Source: Macrotrachela quadricornifera (taxonomy: Eukaryota; Rotifera; Eurotatoria; Philodinida; Philodinidae). Taken from it: 64,000 bases of DNA. The stretch spans positions 62,001-126,000 of the forward strand of contig JAJEKB010020807.1 in assembly GCA_022393335.1 (NCBI GenBank), in the 5' to 3' direction. Below the pieces are notes generated by a model, which did not search any database, had not been told where the DNA came from, and saw only the letters and a list, made by a program, of their open reading frames with translations. Positions 1 through 12,191 of the stretch are shown one piece after another (positions within the stretch are counted from its first letter, which is position 1; each line of letters begins with the position of its first letter). A program made the position numbers and the translations under genes.

Positions 1-500
1 CTTTTCACGCTCCATATTGTGGTGAATTTTGTTTTAAAAATAAAACATATCATATAACAGAAAAACAAAATAGAAAAAAACGAATCGCCTTTTACTGAAA
101 AAATAATCTTGTTTTCTCGACATCGAAATTTGATAGTTCGGAGTTTTATTCATTTTGAAAACGAAAACGTACAACTATGAAATAGTCGGTTCTACATAAA
201 TTGTAGAGCTTCTCATGCTGCATCTTCTGATATATTTTTATTTTTAAGATAACATGTTAAGTGATAATAAAGTGAAATGCAAAAGTGTTACACACATTAT
301 GATATAATGCTACCACCTAGTCTCAACAAAAATAGCTCTTACAGAAATTTTCTTATTATGATCTTAGTTAAACAATGATTTAATAGCATACAAAAAAATA
401 GTGCGGAAGACGCTCTATCTTTTCATTAAAAAGAAAAACTTCTTTAAGCTTTTTATAAGAAAAAAATATACCTCCGTCACTACTTTTGGATCATCTTAAG

Positions 501-797
501 TATAAACGACGATTATTTTCAGAAGAACTCAGACTTAGTCTGGTGACACCTCTGTTAGATTTTCGTTCAAAAGCCTCAAAATTTCTGCATAAAGATATTT
601 AAAATGTCTCAACTGTTGTTGGTTATCCTATAACAAGAAGAAATTCACAAGAATCAAATGAAGATTCTGCAAAAGGAAAACGAAAACGGTGTTCAACGCG
701 TGAAGCATCTAAAGACACAAAAACTTCAGCTAAATGTTATAGTTGTTCTGTATTTTTTGGCAAGGAACATTCTATAAGCATCATTTTGTCAGGATAG
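501..797 (+). pseudogene. piggyBac transposase C-terminal relic
   Basis: One frame reads through with a single internal stop (TAA at 600-602) and ends at TAG 795-797. The first part contains RRLFSEELRLSLVTP, which resembles the helix before the tail of piggyBac transposases. The second part has a basic KGKRKRC stretch followed by spaced cysteines (KCYSCSVFFGKEHS), which resembles the C-terminal cysteine-rich zinc domain of that family. One expected cysteine reads as Gly (GKEH where CKEH is usual). The catalytic DDE region is not found upstream, so this is a dead fragment. A piggyBac-like MITE lies 1.7 kb downstream. The family call rests on motif memory. Confidence 0.6.
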
Positions 798-1207
798 TGG
801 CCTTAGAAGAGAGAAAATCGTTTTATAGAAGCATATATTGCTATTACAGTGCGTGAAAAAGCATGGGCGTAACAGGCTTAATATGAGTAAGAGTTCAATG
901 ACGGATGATTCTTTCTACTTGAGAAAAAAAGCAAGTATCAGGTTAGTGACTCATTAAGTGATAACACAATAAACTGGTTAGTCTTCTTATTCTGATAAGA
1001 TGAGGAGGATTTCTCGTGTAAAAAAAATACGGAAGAAAAATCAGCTTTAGAGAGGTCGAGATCGTTTTTTTTGCATGGATTTGTCTAGTGTTTGGCCATA
1101 GTGATGTCCTATTTCAGATGTATCTCTGGTCGCGCATGTGAATAGAATATAAATAGAATACAACATTCCAATGTCATTGTTTATTAGTGAGCAATGAAAA
1201 AAGGCCA

Positions 1208-2224
1208 TTAGTCGTATATCAATCGGTTATCTTTTTCCTGCAGTTGTCGCATAAGCGACGAAGAAATGTTGTTTCCATAGAAGATATGCAATTCCTTGAG
1301 TGCCTATGAATGGAGAAGAAGATAGCTATGAGAGAGATGAAGAAGAAATGAGGATCACCTTGTTATCTCGTAATACATCAGTGAGATATTGGGCTTCAGC
1401 ATCTCCGATTTGATTCAAGCAAAGGTCCAGCTCGGTGAGTGTCTGTGAATAGAGAGGAAGATGAATATGAGAGATATGAATAAGCAATAAGGATCACCGT
1501 GTTATTCCGTAATGCCTCAGCAAGATATTGGGCTCCAGCAGCTCCGATTTCACTCCTACGAAGGTCCAGCTTGGCGAGTGTCTGTGAATAGAGAGGAAGG
1601 TAGATATCAGAGAGATGAGGAGGAAGTGAGAATCACCTTGTTATCTCGTAATACATCAGCGAGATATTGGGCTCCAGCATCTCCGATTTTATTGTCGCTA
1701 AGGCGCAGCATGGTGAGTGTCTGTGAATAGAGGAGAAGATAGATATGAGAGATATGAATAAGCAATAAGGATCACCGTGTTATTCCGTAATGCCTCAGCA
1801 AGATATTGGGCTCCAGCAGCTCCGATTTTATTACAGAGAAGGTCTAACTTGGTGAGTGTCTGTGAATAGAGAGGAAGATGGCCATGAGAGAGATGAAGAG
1901 AACATGAGGATCACTTTATTAGATCGTAATGCGTCAGCGAGACATTGGACTCCAGCATCTTCGATTTTATTTTCCCAAAGGGTCAGCTCGGTGAGTGTCT
2001 ACGCATGGAGAGAAGGATGGATATGAGAGAGATGAAGAGGAAATGAGGATCACCTTGCTATGTCGTAATGCATTAGCGAGATTTTGGGCTTCAGCAGCTC
2101 CGATTCGATTGTAACTAAGGTACAGCTCGGTGAGTGTCTGTGAATAGAGAAGAAGATAAGTATGAGAAAGATGAAGAGGACATGAGGATCACCTTGTTAC
2201 TTCCTAATGCATAAGCGAGATATC
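1208..2224 (-). pseudogene. 5'-truncated leucine-rich-repeat gene, one LRR per exon
   Basis: Six intact 84-nt exons (1359-1442, 1498-1581, 1637-1720, 1776-1859, 1915-1998, 2054-2137) each encode one 28-residue ribonuclease-inhibitor-like LRR, pattern TLTELDLxxNxIGxAGAQYL then A(D/E)xLRxNK. A terminal exon at 1208-1303 adds 31 residues (starting ALKELHIFYGNN) and ends in TAA. Every intron is exactly 55 nt, phase 0, starting GTGAT or GTGATTC-like and ending AG. A seventh repeat at 2193-2224 is cut: its frame meets TAG upstream and no acceptor is visible. No NACHT, F-box or other N-terminal domain precedes it. LRRs of this NLRC3-like type are protein-binding scaffolds; the function of this one is unknown. 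It is either a truncated remnant or a gene whose 5' part was lost in rearrangement. Confidence 0.75.
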
Positions 2225-2452
2225 GTGAAAATTTAATATCCTAGGATGTTTCTGAAGTTTTCAAAAGCTTTCTTAAATATTTTTACGGAGTTTTAAGAAT
2301 TTTTTCCGAGTTTGTTCACATTAGTGAAATTATTCAATATTTTTCGGAATTCTCTGTAATTTTCGAAAAGTTGCTTAGAAATTTTGGAAATTCTCTCATA
2401 TCGTGACAAATTGTTAATCATTTCCGACATTTTTCAACCATTCTGCATATTC

Positions 2453-3164
2453 TTAATCCTTTACCCTCGGATGTCCACACCTGTGGACATCAAAATCACA
2501 GTTGCAAAAAATTAACGAAGCGTGAAATTTGAAAACTCTAAGAGTATTTTTGTAGTATATCTCTCAGACTATCGGCCCATAACAAAAAGTATTCTATTTG
2601 ACTATGCTCTCTCTGAAACACACGATTTATAAAGTGCATGACTTCACAAAAAAGAATTTCGTGAGGAAAATCTTACTGAATATTTGAGTCGAACATGTCT
2701 CTATGACTTGCGATGTGCTACACATCGGAGAAAGGTGCCTACTAGTGATTAATATAGATTTCAGAAAGCTCACAAAGACGTTGTAGGAAAGTTAGGGCAC
2801 AGTATGGAATGTTCATCAAAGGATATCCAAGATGCTGCCGTCTTGACATACCAACATGTACTAATTAATACAAAAATTTTCTTTCAGCTACACAAAGTGA
2901 TAGAGTGAACATTTTTCTATAAAATGAGACGTTCTCGAGATCTCTACGACGTTTCTTAACTGAATTACATCAGTTTTACTGAAAGCTTGAGATAATCCTT
3001 TAAAACTGTTTCCCGTACTCCCCCTCAGGGAAATGTCGAAAAATGAAAGTCAATATCTGACTAATCTGATCATAGTTTCGGCATATTGGAAGCAACAATA
3101 TTCTATTCCGGTGATTGTTTCGTCTCTAACACTTAAAAAAGTACCGCCGGGGGTAAAGGGTTAA
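2453..3164. mobile_element. piggyBac-like non-autonomous element (MITE)
   Basis: TTAA at 2453-2456 and again at 3161-3164 bracket 704 bp. The ends are inverted repeats: left TCCTTTACCCTCGG (2457-2470), right read inward CCCTTTACCCCCGG (3160-3147). TTAA target duplication and CCCTTT-type ends are hallmarks of piggyBac. Directly inside the left end is a 10-bp perfect palindrome with a 2-nt centre (2470-2491). No transposase frame is seen inside. Confidence 0.65.
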
Positions 3165-4268
3165 GTTTTTTTTATGATTATTAAATAGTTTCCTGCAAGG
3201 CTAGGAATTGAAATTTTTCGGAATTTCTTCGATTTTCTTTTCATTTTCAGTAAAGTTCTATATACTCAGTGGCACCTTCTAGGAATTCGAGTAAATCTCC
3301 TATTTTGACGAATTTCTGAAGTTCTCACATAGTTACTACGAATAAAATCAATAGTTTCACAAATAATTCAGAGACTGAAGTTCTGGATTTACTTTTAGTA
3401 TTGATCTTCAGTTTTTTCGAGAGTCCGAAGTATCTTTGGATACTACAGTTTCATGATATAATTACAATTTTTGTATGAACTTTTTCGCATTTTTTAGACA
3501 TCTATGACAATTAGATATCGTTCAAAGTTTTACAGAAATCTAATAAATCTTCATCAAAACTAAATGGTATTTCGTGAAAAAATTAACTTAAAATGAAAAT
3601 AAGAATACTGTAGTTCATTGTTGTTACTTAGATTTTTGTTACACATACAAGAACTAAACCTTTTCACAAACGCTTTCAGTGTTAATGTTTATTCCTTATA
3701 AAGCTTTTCTAAACGATACAATCAGAATTATTTTTTTGACATAGATTTCATCTTACTTCCCTTAGTTTTTGCTTATTGAAAATTGTTAGCATCGGCATTT
3801 CAATAAAAAATCACTGATATTATCACCATGTATATGTATCTTTTTTGGTCACACACAATCTTTTTTAGAATATTTAAAAGCAATTTTATTTAAAAGAGTC
3901 GAACTTTTCATTTTAAATTTATTTCATTAGAAAAATTCTTTAGTTTGTTTATATAATAAAACTTGAATCGAGAAATGAAATTTCTTCTTTTATTTTCTCA
4001 TTTCAAATTATCTTCAATCAATAAAATATATGAGTTAGATAAATTCTGCAAGAAAGAAATAATTTTTTTAATTATTGTACATTTGTTCAATCACACATTT
4101 TGTATGACTGCTATATAGAAATGTTCCCTACTTAATTACATCATAAAATACTCCTATAGAAAAGAAAATTAAGTATTCAAATAATTTTCTTTTCATTCAC
4201 AGAAGTCTACAGAAATATTATGTAAAAAAAATAAATTTGAATAAATAGAATGAATATACGTGGGTAAT
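3165..4268. other. AT-rich intergenic stretch, nothing recognised
   Basis: No coding, RNA or repeat structure was recognised. There are only short T and A runs, and the occasional open frames look random. Confidence 0.5.
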
Positions 4269-4848
4269 GTTAGCACTAGATTCGAGTTTTTACGATCCGA
4301 ATTCGCTCCTGTACTTGAGTTAGGTGCAGAATTTTTCGGCGAAACTAATGGTGTAAAGAGCAAGGGAAAGGGCCATCGAGCAAAAACTGTCACTTGACCC
4401 CTAAATACTGTATTTTTCAAAAGTTTTGGAAAAGTATTTGGTGTTCGGATTCACTATGTTACTTGGGTTGAGTTAGATTCAGTGTGAAATTCTGCATCGA
4501 ATTATATCAATCTAGTATGGAGTCATCGGACAAAAAATCTTTCATTTCATTCAACCAGACCCTCATCTACATAATCATTTTTTTTGTCCGATAACTCCAT
4601 ACTAAATTGATATCATTCAATGCAGAATTTCACGCTGAAACTAACTCAACCCAAGTAATATAGCGAATCCGAACACCAAATACTTTTTCGAAACTTTTGA
4701 GAAATACAGTATTTTGGAGTCGAGTAACAGTTTTTGCTCGATAATCCCTCTCCTTGCTCTTTACACCATTAGATTCGCCGTAAAATTCTGCACCTAACTC
4801 AAGTATAGAAGCGAATTCAGATTGTAAAAACTTGAATTTGGTGCTAAC
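4269..4848. repeat. 580-bp palindrome (foldback element)
   Basis: Two arms of 270 bp (4269-4538 and 4579-4848) are reverse complements with a 40-bp loop. By eye roughly nine bases in ten match over the outer 95 bp. The arms include AGTATGGAG at the loop edge and TTAGGTGCAGAATTTT near the ends. The short open frames in each arm are mirror images of one another and are not genes. This fits a foldback or long-TIR MITE; the superfamily is unknown. Confidence 0.8.
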
Positions 4849-6795
4849 TTTCATCGTGTAATGGATATTTATAAATTTTTCTAAATAAAAAGAGACTTTT
4901 GTTTCTTCAGTGGATACAAAAAATATTTCATTTTCTTCCGCCGTCTACCGAATATGTCTTGTGACAAAGAATTGACATGATTCCTGCTGAAGATTCTTCC
5001 CATGTTGTGTAAAACGCTCGCAATTTTGATGATTTCGAAAAAAATCAGCATAAAGTCATGATTACTAGTATTTCGTAAAACAAATTGGTGATGAATCAGT
5101 CGATTTCAAGTTATAAATTAATTAAAGAAATATTCCAAGATTTATAAAATGGAGAGTTGAGTGTAATTTTTGCGAAGTCCTTTAACACAAACAATAAGGC
5201 TTGAAAGGTAAAGTAAGATTCGATTTCAGTATGGGATGTATCTACTGTAACATGAATGAGATCGGACAATTTAAAAAACGATCAAAACTTCTTACTCACA
5301 GTCATTTGTTTTTAAAACATTTTCTTTTTTTATAATGGATAGTTTATTTTAGATATGTTTTCAGATCAACGTTTTCGTTTTACGTCTTCTATTATTATTA
5401 CTATATAAAATTCTATTTTTTATTTGTTTTCCCTCTTTTAGATATTCAATTTATAAATAGAAACAAATGTGCCAGATATTTCAGGAGAAAAATTGAATTA
5501 GCTTCGATTTTTACATCTGAACATTTTACCATTTTTTTTTCGAAGCTGTTCTCATCTAAATATGTCAAATAGCATATTGCATTATTTGTTTCTCTTTTAT
5601 AACGTATTTTACTCGTACAAAATAATGTAAGCACTTAATTTTCCAATAAAGATATTCGTTATTTTGAATCAATAATAAAAGATTCTGAATATAAGAATAA
5701 AAATCAGGTTTACATGCATAAAATTCCATGAATAAGTGATATAATGGAGAACAAAATCAGCAATAAAATCACGATGAATTGCCAATTTTTCGGCGATTTT
5801 GACAATCTAGTTCTGACAAATTAAGAGTGGCCAAGACAGATACAACTCACTTTTATCATTCTTATGATTTAAAAGTCACTTAGATCACGAATGTCATTAA
5901 AAATTATCAATAAGTATCACTAGTTTCTGATAATTTAAAACGATAGGCTTTGAATCACTTGAAGACATTTCAAAGAGATTTTTATAGCATGTGATGACCT
6001 GTAAAAAGAACTAGTCTTTGGAATGGAAAACTTCACACCATATAGGCATCAATTAGAACAGGCAACAATAAGAGATGAAATCTTTAAAGCGTGCTACATG
6101 ATGTAAGTATAATGAGAATACACAATGCGAAGTGGAGAAAGTCATAAAGGTCTCATGTATAATTATCTCTGATTCTTGCCGATCTAATACTGCTTTAGCA
6201 AGATAACTGAATGCGTCGAGTCGTTGATAGTTCTAGATACAAAGAATTAGTGCAGATTTTGTTCTTTCTTATGGATGCATTTTATACAAATGCTTCACGC
6301 ATGAACAGGGCGTGAACTAACAACATCTTAAATATTCTTTGTTATTGTAAGCATAGCTATTGGTTCTCGTAATACATAGCTAAAATCGGAAGCCGAGCTT
6401 TCATTATAGTATGTCTCCGAAAATGATTGTAGAGCGCGAACTAGCTTGAGAAAAACATTAATAAGCTATGAAATGAAAATGTAATTACTTATGAATTATA
6501 TGGAAAGGTTACGTATCACAATGCGCATTAATGATATAATGTTTAACATCAGTTGGATTGATGATTGGATATATTCGGATTTTAGTTCATTCAGCTGTAA
6601 AATATATAACATTAAGATACTTTACGTAGTATTAGTAATATATTATCAAAATTCGAAAACCTTGATGAAATTAGAGAAAAACGTCATGTTTCATTACTAT
6701 AGAAGATTTTTAACAGATTTACAAGAGTTGGAAATCCTATTCTCCAAACCTATACAGAATTTCATGTAACAAATGATCGAAAGTTTTTTGGACAG
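4849..6795. other. AT-rich intergenic stretch, nothing recognised
   Basis: Several short open frames occur (for example at 5446-5634 on the minus strand and 6491-6769 on the plus strand). They lack splice context, recognised motifs and biased codon use, and no homology could be recognised. Confidence 0.4.
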
Positions 6796-7500
6796 ACTGT
6801 TTGTTCATTTTTGACCTGTTAGAAAGTATTTCTGACAAATCAAAAGCTATGAGTTGGGATTAGAATTTTGTGTTCTTTTCGAATATATCCTTAGAAATGT
6901 TGTCTTGGTTTTTTATTTTAGAGTAATGAAATAATCTTTGAAAAACCCAAAATTTGTTTGGACGGAAATTTTTTCGCATATTTTTGTATTTTTACTACTA
7001 CAATTCGAAACTAAAAGTTGGGAGCTTTATTTATATACCAGCTTACATATCAGAAGCTACTGTACCAAATGCACCATTTGGATTCCATTTTATCTTTAGA
7101 TAAGGCACTTCAGTTTTTGTTTTCTTTAAATGCTCAACTTTGTAAAAACGTGTTCTTTTTGATTAAAAACCGTTTTACATTGAAAAGAGCACTTGAAAAA
7201 AATACTTGTAACTTCACTTGAATCAAAGCTACAGCCTACTTCAAAATCATCCTGTGTGAAGAAATCTTCACTCCACAAAAAAAAACTGACTCTATAGCAT
7301 AAACAAAAACCTGTTGAATCATCATTAAAAATAATTTTTTTTCATATATTTCAAAAAGTTCTTCACTACTCTTAAACAAAAATAGATACAATATTTCTAT
7401 GCACATATTTGACGAGAGTACAGAATTCTGATTTTAACTCATAGCTTTTGATTCGTCAGAAATACCTTCTAACAGGTCAAAAAGCGAACAAATAATTTTC
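6796..7500. mobile_element. Inverted-repeat element, about 0.7 kb
   Basis: A left arm (about 6796-6943) and a right arm (about 7350-7500) are diverged reverse complements. The clearest shared segment is GACCTGTTAGAA followed by AATCAAAAGCTATGAGTT. The arms remain alignable inward to a GAGTA(A/G)TGAA segment. The centre has an open frame at 7018-7221 with no recognisable product. It is probably an old non-autonomous TIR element. Confidence 0.65.
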
Positions 7501-7807
7501 AGGCTTTTTTTTCAGAATGTAGCTCAATCCGAAACGATTGATTCAAAGAGATAGTTTCGCCTATGAGTGGGCACCAATTAGAACTTCATAGCCTATCATG
7601 AAGATTTATATTGTCAAATCGTTTCCATTATAAAAAAAAGGATGTTCAAATCAATAGATTATCGAAAATTTTGCTTTTTGATATTATTTGAAAACTAAGA
7701 ACTTCGGCATCTTTGAAGTATCTCTTCTGTTCTATATTATCGAAAACTTCGTGAAATATTATAAAATTCAACAAATTCTTAATAATCTGTATTAAAATAA
7801 TAATTAA

Positions 7808-8041
7808 TCAGCACAATTTTTCTTTAAATGGAATGACGTGTTTTAAAGCTGATTGCGGATATGACTTCATAATACTATTAAAGAGTACCTGATATCGCTC
7901 ATATGTGTCCATAATTCTGTTGAGTCTTCCACAAATACCATAACATGACACAAATATTGTTTTGTCATTGAGTTCGTCCAAAATTCGATAAACCAATTCG
8001 ACGGGTAATGTATGAAGCGATGGAGTCATTTGATTAGACAT
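7808..8041 (-). CDS. F-box-type protein, N-terminal fragment
   Basis: This open frame starts MSNQMTPSLHTLPVELVYRI. The segment LPVELVYRILDELNDKTIFV, followed by an L-N-R-I helix, fits the F-box fold that recruits SCF ubiquitin ligases through Skp1. The family is expanded in bdelloids, where the F-box sits at the N terminus of longer proteins. Here only 77 residues are readable. The last recognisable codons (YERYQ) are followed at once by GTACTC, which could be a splice donor, with a possible acceptor (AATACAG) about 110 nt further on. The putative second exon does not look like the usual continuation. It is a truncated gene, or a gene with an unrecognised exon. Confidence 0.5.
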   Translation of the reverse strand: MSNQMTPSLHTLPVELVYRILDELNDKTIFVSCYGICGRLNRIMDTYERYQVLFNSIMKSYPQSALKHVIPFKEKLC

Positions 8042-9134
8042 TGATGTTGTTTATTTCGAAATGAGTGTGTACGTTTTACTTCGATATCTGTTCTTGAAGA
8101 TATTCTGTTAAATTGCAAACGTTCTCTTGCATATTATATATCATAAAATTTGTCATAGTAGTGTAATGTCTTATCTTTCTATGTAATTAAAAACACTTGA
8201 TAAGAACGATGTAAAAAAAAAAGAAAGTTTGATTTAGAAACAACTAGAGATCACCTTTTTATCTTCGGATTTCATATAAAGTATTAAAGTGTTTGTATGC
8301 CAAGCTTCCAACACTGATGAGAAGGCAATCTACACTTCTTTATATCAATTTTATATTGAGGGTGAGTTAGTGGAAGATGGATTTAATACATCATATATTG
8401 CGTTTCGACTACTTTTTCAGAGTGAGGAGTGAAGGTTCCATGAAAATTCCTATCAGACGCATCAGCGCGTATGCCTGTACAGAGAGTGCTTTGAAATCGT
8501 GATTTCTCATAGAAACGCATTGTTCACAAGATGCATTTGATCGAGACTGTATGAAAATCTTCGAGTTTCACATTTGGGATTGCCTCACTACGAAATATAT
8601 TTTTCATATGAAATCACGATATGTCAATACCCTCACCCTCAAGATATGCGCTTGTGAGTATGCACTAAAGATTTCTGCGACACCCTCACCCTCAAGATTG
8701 ATTCGAAAGATAATTTCGTGTTTTCAACTTAACTATTCAACCAAGTATTTGACTATTCAAATATGGGGCCGACTCTCTGCGACTTCCTAGTCATATCTTG
8801 TGATGCCAGTTCTTTTTTTTCCTTTGACGTCTTTTGAAATTTTTGAAAAACGCAATTATTTTATTTTTGTTTATCAATAAAAAAGAAATTTACCAAATTC
8901 AGATGCGGATCGAATTTTTATCCTACTCTCATCATTTTTTACCTATTCTTTCGAATTAAAAAACGTATCCTGTCCGAGAACAACTCAATTTGCTTCAAAT
9001 GATAACAAAACAAGAACAGCTGTATTTCTATACCTTGATTCCCTTTTGATTCTCTCACATCTTTCTTATCTCAGTTCGTTTTAATCTATCATTTTTCGTA
9101 TATAGAAAAAAAAAATATATATATATATAAATAG
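8042..9134. other. Intergenic; short duplicated motif and TA microsatellite
   Basis: Two copies of ACCCTCACCCTCAAGAT lie near 8629-8645 and 8682-8698. An A-run followed by TA dinucleotides spans about 9108-9130. No gene was recognised. Confidence 0.5.
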
Positions 9135-9610
9135 ATTTTTCTGCATTTTTTACGTTCTTCGTTTTACTATCAGTCGGATCAGTTTACAGTACACCTGTTA
9201 GAAGAGAATCTTGTGAGGCTAAAGTATATGATCCACCTGATTTATGTCAGACTGAAATATCTTTGCACAAAGCATGTGATTCTGCGACACTCAATTTAGG
9301 TGCGACGAATGTTAAACCATGCAGTGAGGTTAATCTTTCATGGAATTATCCAACAAATAACTTAACTATGATTATTGAAATATCTTTCACATGACAACGT
9401 CAACCATTTACTGTTAACCTTGACAATTATTGGCTATTTGCTGTACGAATCTATCGAATACTTGATGGCAAAGATATTGAAACCAAATCAAATGATAAAG
9501 TTATAGTAGAAAAATCGGATTCCAACTATCAAGTTATAATTCAATTACAAGCTCCACCGACGCCCAACTTATATGTCTTGTTTTTCAATTATAAGGTTGC
9601 CAAAGCTTGA
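9135..9610 (+). pseudogene. Secreted-protein relic with one in-frame stop
   Basis: After a possible acceptor (AAATAG ending at 9134) one frame runs to TGA 9608-9610. It opens with a hydrophobic signal-like stretch (AFFTFFVLLSVGSVYS) and has four well-spaced cysteines early on (SCEAKVYDPPDLCQTEIS, then HKACDSA and KPCSEV). It is interrupted once by TGA at 9392-9394 without a shift of frame; the sequence on both sides looks equally coding. The family is not recognised. No ATG exon was found upstream. It could be a recent pseudogene, a sequencing error at the TGA, or a stop polymorphism. Confidence 0.45.
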
Positions 9611-11230
9611 TAGAAAGTAATTTGTTTAAATAAGTGTCTTTCTTCTGAGTAAACAAAAAAAGAGAAAAGAATATCAAACTATCATTAGGATAAAAGTTCA
9701 AAAAATTATCAGTAATCGAGGATCAATCTTAATGCTCACTTACAGAATATGAGAGGTCATTTAACACGAAAGGAATTCCATGTAAAAAAAATGACTAATA
9801 ATCTGATTTTAATCGATTTCTCCAGTGTTTTATCCAGCGGGGGGGGGGGGGCCATGGGATATTTTACCTTCCTAGAAGCTGTGTTTGCCTTCTCAGAAGA
9901 ATGAAATAAGTTTAAAAAAAATCAATATAAGTTTTTCAAAACCATTTTTATGGGGAGAGAGGCTATTGGAGAAATAGTTAATAGATATAATATTAAAACG
10001 GAACAAATTTCGTTTTCTTAATATAATCTGTCTGCCAAAAGTCATTAACATCAATCAGATTCAAATTACTTCTTATTACATCTTTGCTTACAATGTGCTG
10101 ACATTATAAAAATTTCTGTATTTTGTCAACATTGAAATGAATAGTTATCTCATCAGATGATTTCTATCGGATGAATAATACTATACGTTCAGCTACACGA
10201 ATGTATGGAACTCTGTGTATTTTTCCATATATTGGATTAATTTAACCCTTTGAATGCCATTGCACAATCTATGAACGAAATTTCTTTTATATCTAATATT
10301 CCATATGCTGTGCCTTTATTATGAATACTTTCATTGAAACATTTTCAAAATCTTCAAAATCATATTCTAACCACTCCTTTACTTTCAATGGGAGTGTAAT
10401 GGATGTATTTTAGTTATCCGTGTATTTGTGAGTGCTAAGTAATTTACAACTCGATTGAACGTTGCCACAAAAATCATCAGCTTTCTAACTTTTATATAAA
10501 TATGTCCATTAAAATCTCTTCTACGATATAAGCAAAACCTTATCTCGATATATTTTTGTATTCATGAATGATACACAATTTAAGAAACTTGAAAAAATGT
10601 CCTTTGTTTAGAACGTTAATACTTGGAGAGTTAATTACTGTTACATAACTTAGAAAAAAACGCTTTGACAGTATAAATATAACAATCCTACTCAAAGCAC
10701 TGAATCCCAGACGTTCGTGTGCTGAGACGATTTTCAGCAGAGCACTAATACAAATATCCCGTTACCAATATATCGGAAGAACTTGGTCGAACACTCATCT
10801 GAAAACTGCTTCAGTATATGAGTACTTATTCAGACATTTATATAATTCTCAAACGTCAGGAAAAAATCTGTTCAACTTTTTAGTGAATTGAACACTTGGG
10901 ACGTCATAATCATGGAGTATTCAACCACTCATAAAGTTCATGAATACCTTATAGTATCCAGATGTTGACAGGTGTCTGTGGTATATTGTCATCCGAGTAC
11001 CTCTTTTTACATTAGTAAAGCACCTTAAACTCAATACCTGCACTTGGAAGGCTTGATAACTGTATAGTAGTTCCACTTTTAAAAAAATTTTACTTGCCCT
11101 CCCAACAAATGAATTTGCCTCCTCGGAGCAAAAAACCTGGATAAAACACTGATTTTTTATCTTTGAATTTAAAGATATTTCAAACTGTTTTTCTTCTTGA
11201 CCTTTATTTACTAATCTATGGTATATAGTG
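9611..11230. other. Intergenic; homopolymer G tract
   Basis: An unusual run of about 13 G lies at 9839-9851 in otherwise AT-rich DNA. The open minus-strand frame at 10921-11253 has no recognisable motif and partly overlaps the inverted repeat that follows; it is not called as a gene. Confidence 0.4.
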
Positions 11231-11536
11231 AGAAAGTCTATAGTGTGCAGCATCTATTGATATATTTACATTAAACATCAAATGCAGTTTAAAGTGTAAA
11301 AAAAAGGTGTCATCTTTTCTCACCGCAATATCGTGTATCTAGAATGTTGAAATCATTTTTGTATTTAGATATATCTCGATATAAGCGAAATAAAAACTAT
11401 TACAACATTATATACATTCGATTTTGTAATGAAAAAAAATTCTACCTTTTTTTAATAGATCTTTTACATTTTAAACTGCATTTGATATTTAATGTAAATA
11501 TATTATATCAGAAGGTACAGCACGTTTCGAACTTTC
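11231..11536. repeat. Foldback MITE, about 306 bp
   Basis: The arms 11231-11335 and about 11425-11536 are reverse complements. The best-preserved core is 39 bp (11263-11301 against 11462-11500) with two mismatches, containing ATCAAATGCAGTTTAAA on the plus strand. The homology extends outward to GAGAAAGT and inward to an A-run plus GGT. The element is almost entirely hairpin. Confidence 0.75.
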
Positions 11537-12191
11537 TCGCTAATTTAGTAGGTTAATGAATAAAAAAAAATATAGTAATAAAAGCAAATAAATATCAAAG
11601 AAAAAAATCGATAAAGTTACGCACTATTATATCTTATAAATAAATAAAGCCAGTAGTTCTAATTCCGAATACATGTAAAATCTTTTTTATGTAATATTGC
11701 AAACTATATTCAAATATTGGAACTTAAATATTATAATTCTTTTGAATAGATAATTGAAAAAAAATTACTCTTGAATATTTTTCTTTTTAACATATTATAT
11801 ATAGAATCCATTTCCATTAATAATAACCATAGAAACGTCCCAATCGAGAAAAATCTAGTTCTTTCATCAAAATGCATAAGTGTGTTATTAGATATAAGGT
11901 AGCTAAGTATATTTAATAAACAAATTTATTATATTTAATTGAATAAGAAATTTAATTAAATTAATAAAATATTATTCAACTGGCAAAAGTGTCTTTATAG
12001 AGGCATCATTCTAGTGATTATTATTATTATCGCTAATGCCTTATGATTCACATTTTGTCTGTAAAATAGAAGTCATTAAGTGCATTTGAGTCAATAATAT
12101 CTGATATTGATAAATTCAGTTTAATTAAATAATTAATATGTAACACTGTCAGTTTATTCATCGTACTATTCTGCTCAATTAAAAAATTGAA

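Noticed and set aside
4193..4854. Two similar minus-strand open frames
   Set aside because: They are formed by the two arms of the palindrome and are not independent genes.
10242..10260. TTAACCCTTTGAATGCC, like a piggyBac left end
   Set aside because: No matching inverted end with TTAA was found within the next 2 kb; a single occurrence is not enough.
10921..11253. 110-residue open frame on the minus strand
   Set aside because: No recognisable motif; it overlaps the arm of the foldback MITE at its 5' end, and composition looks random.
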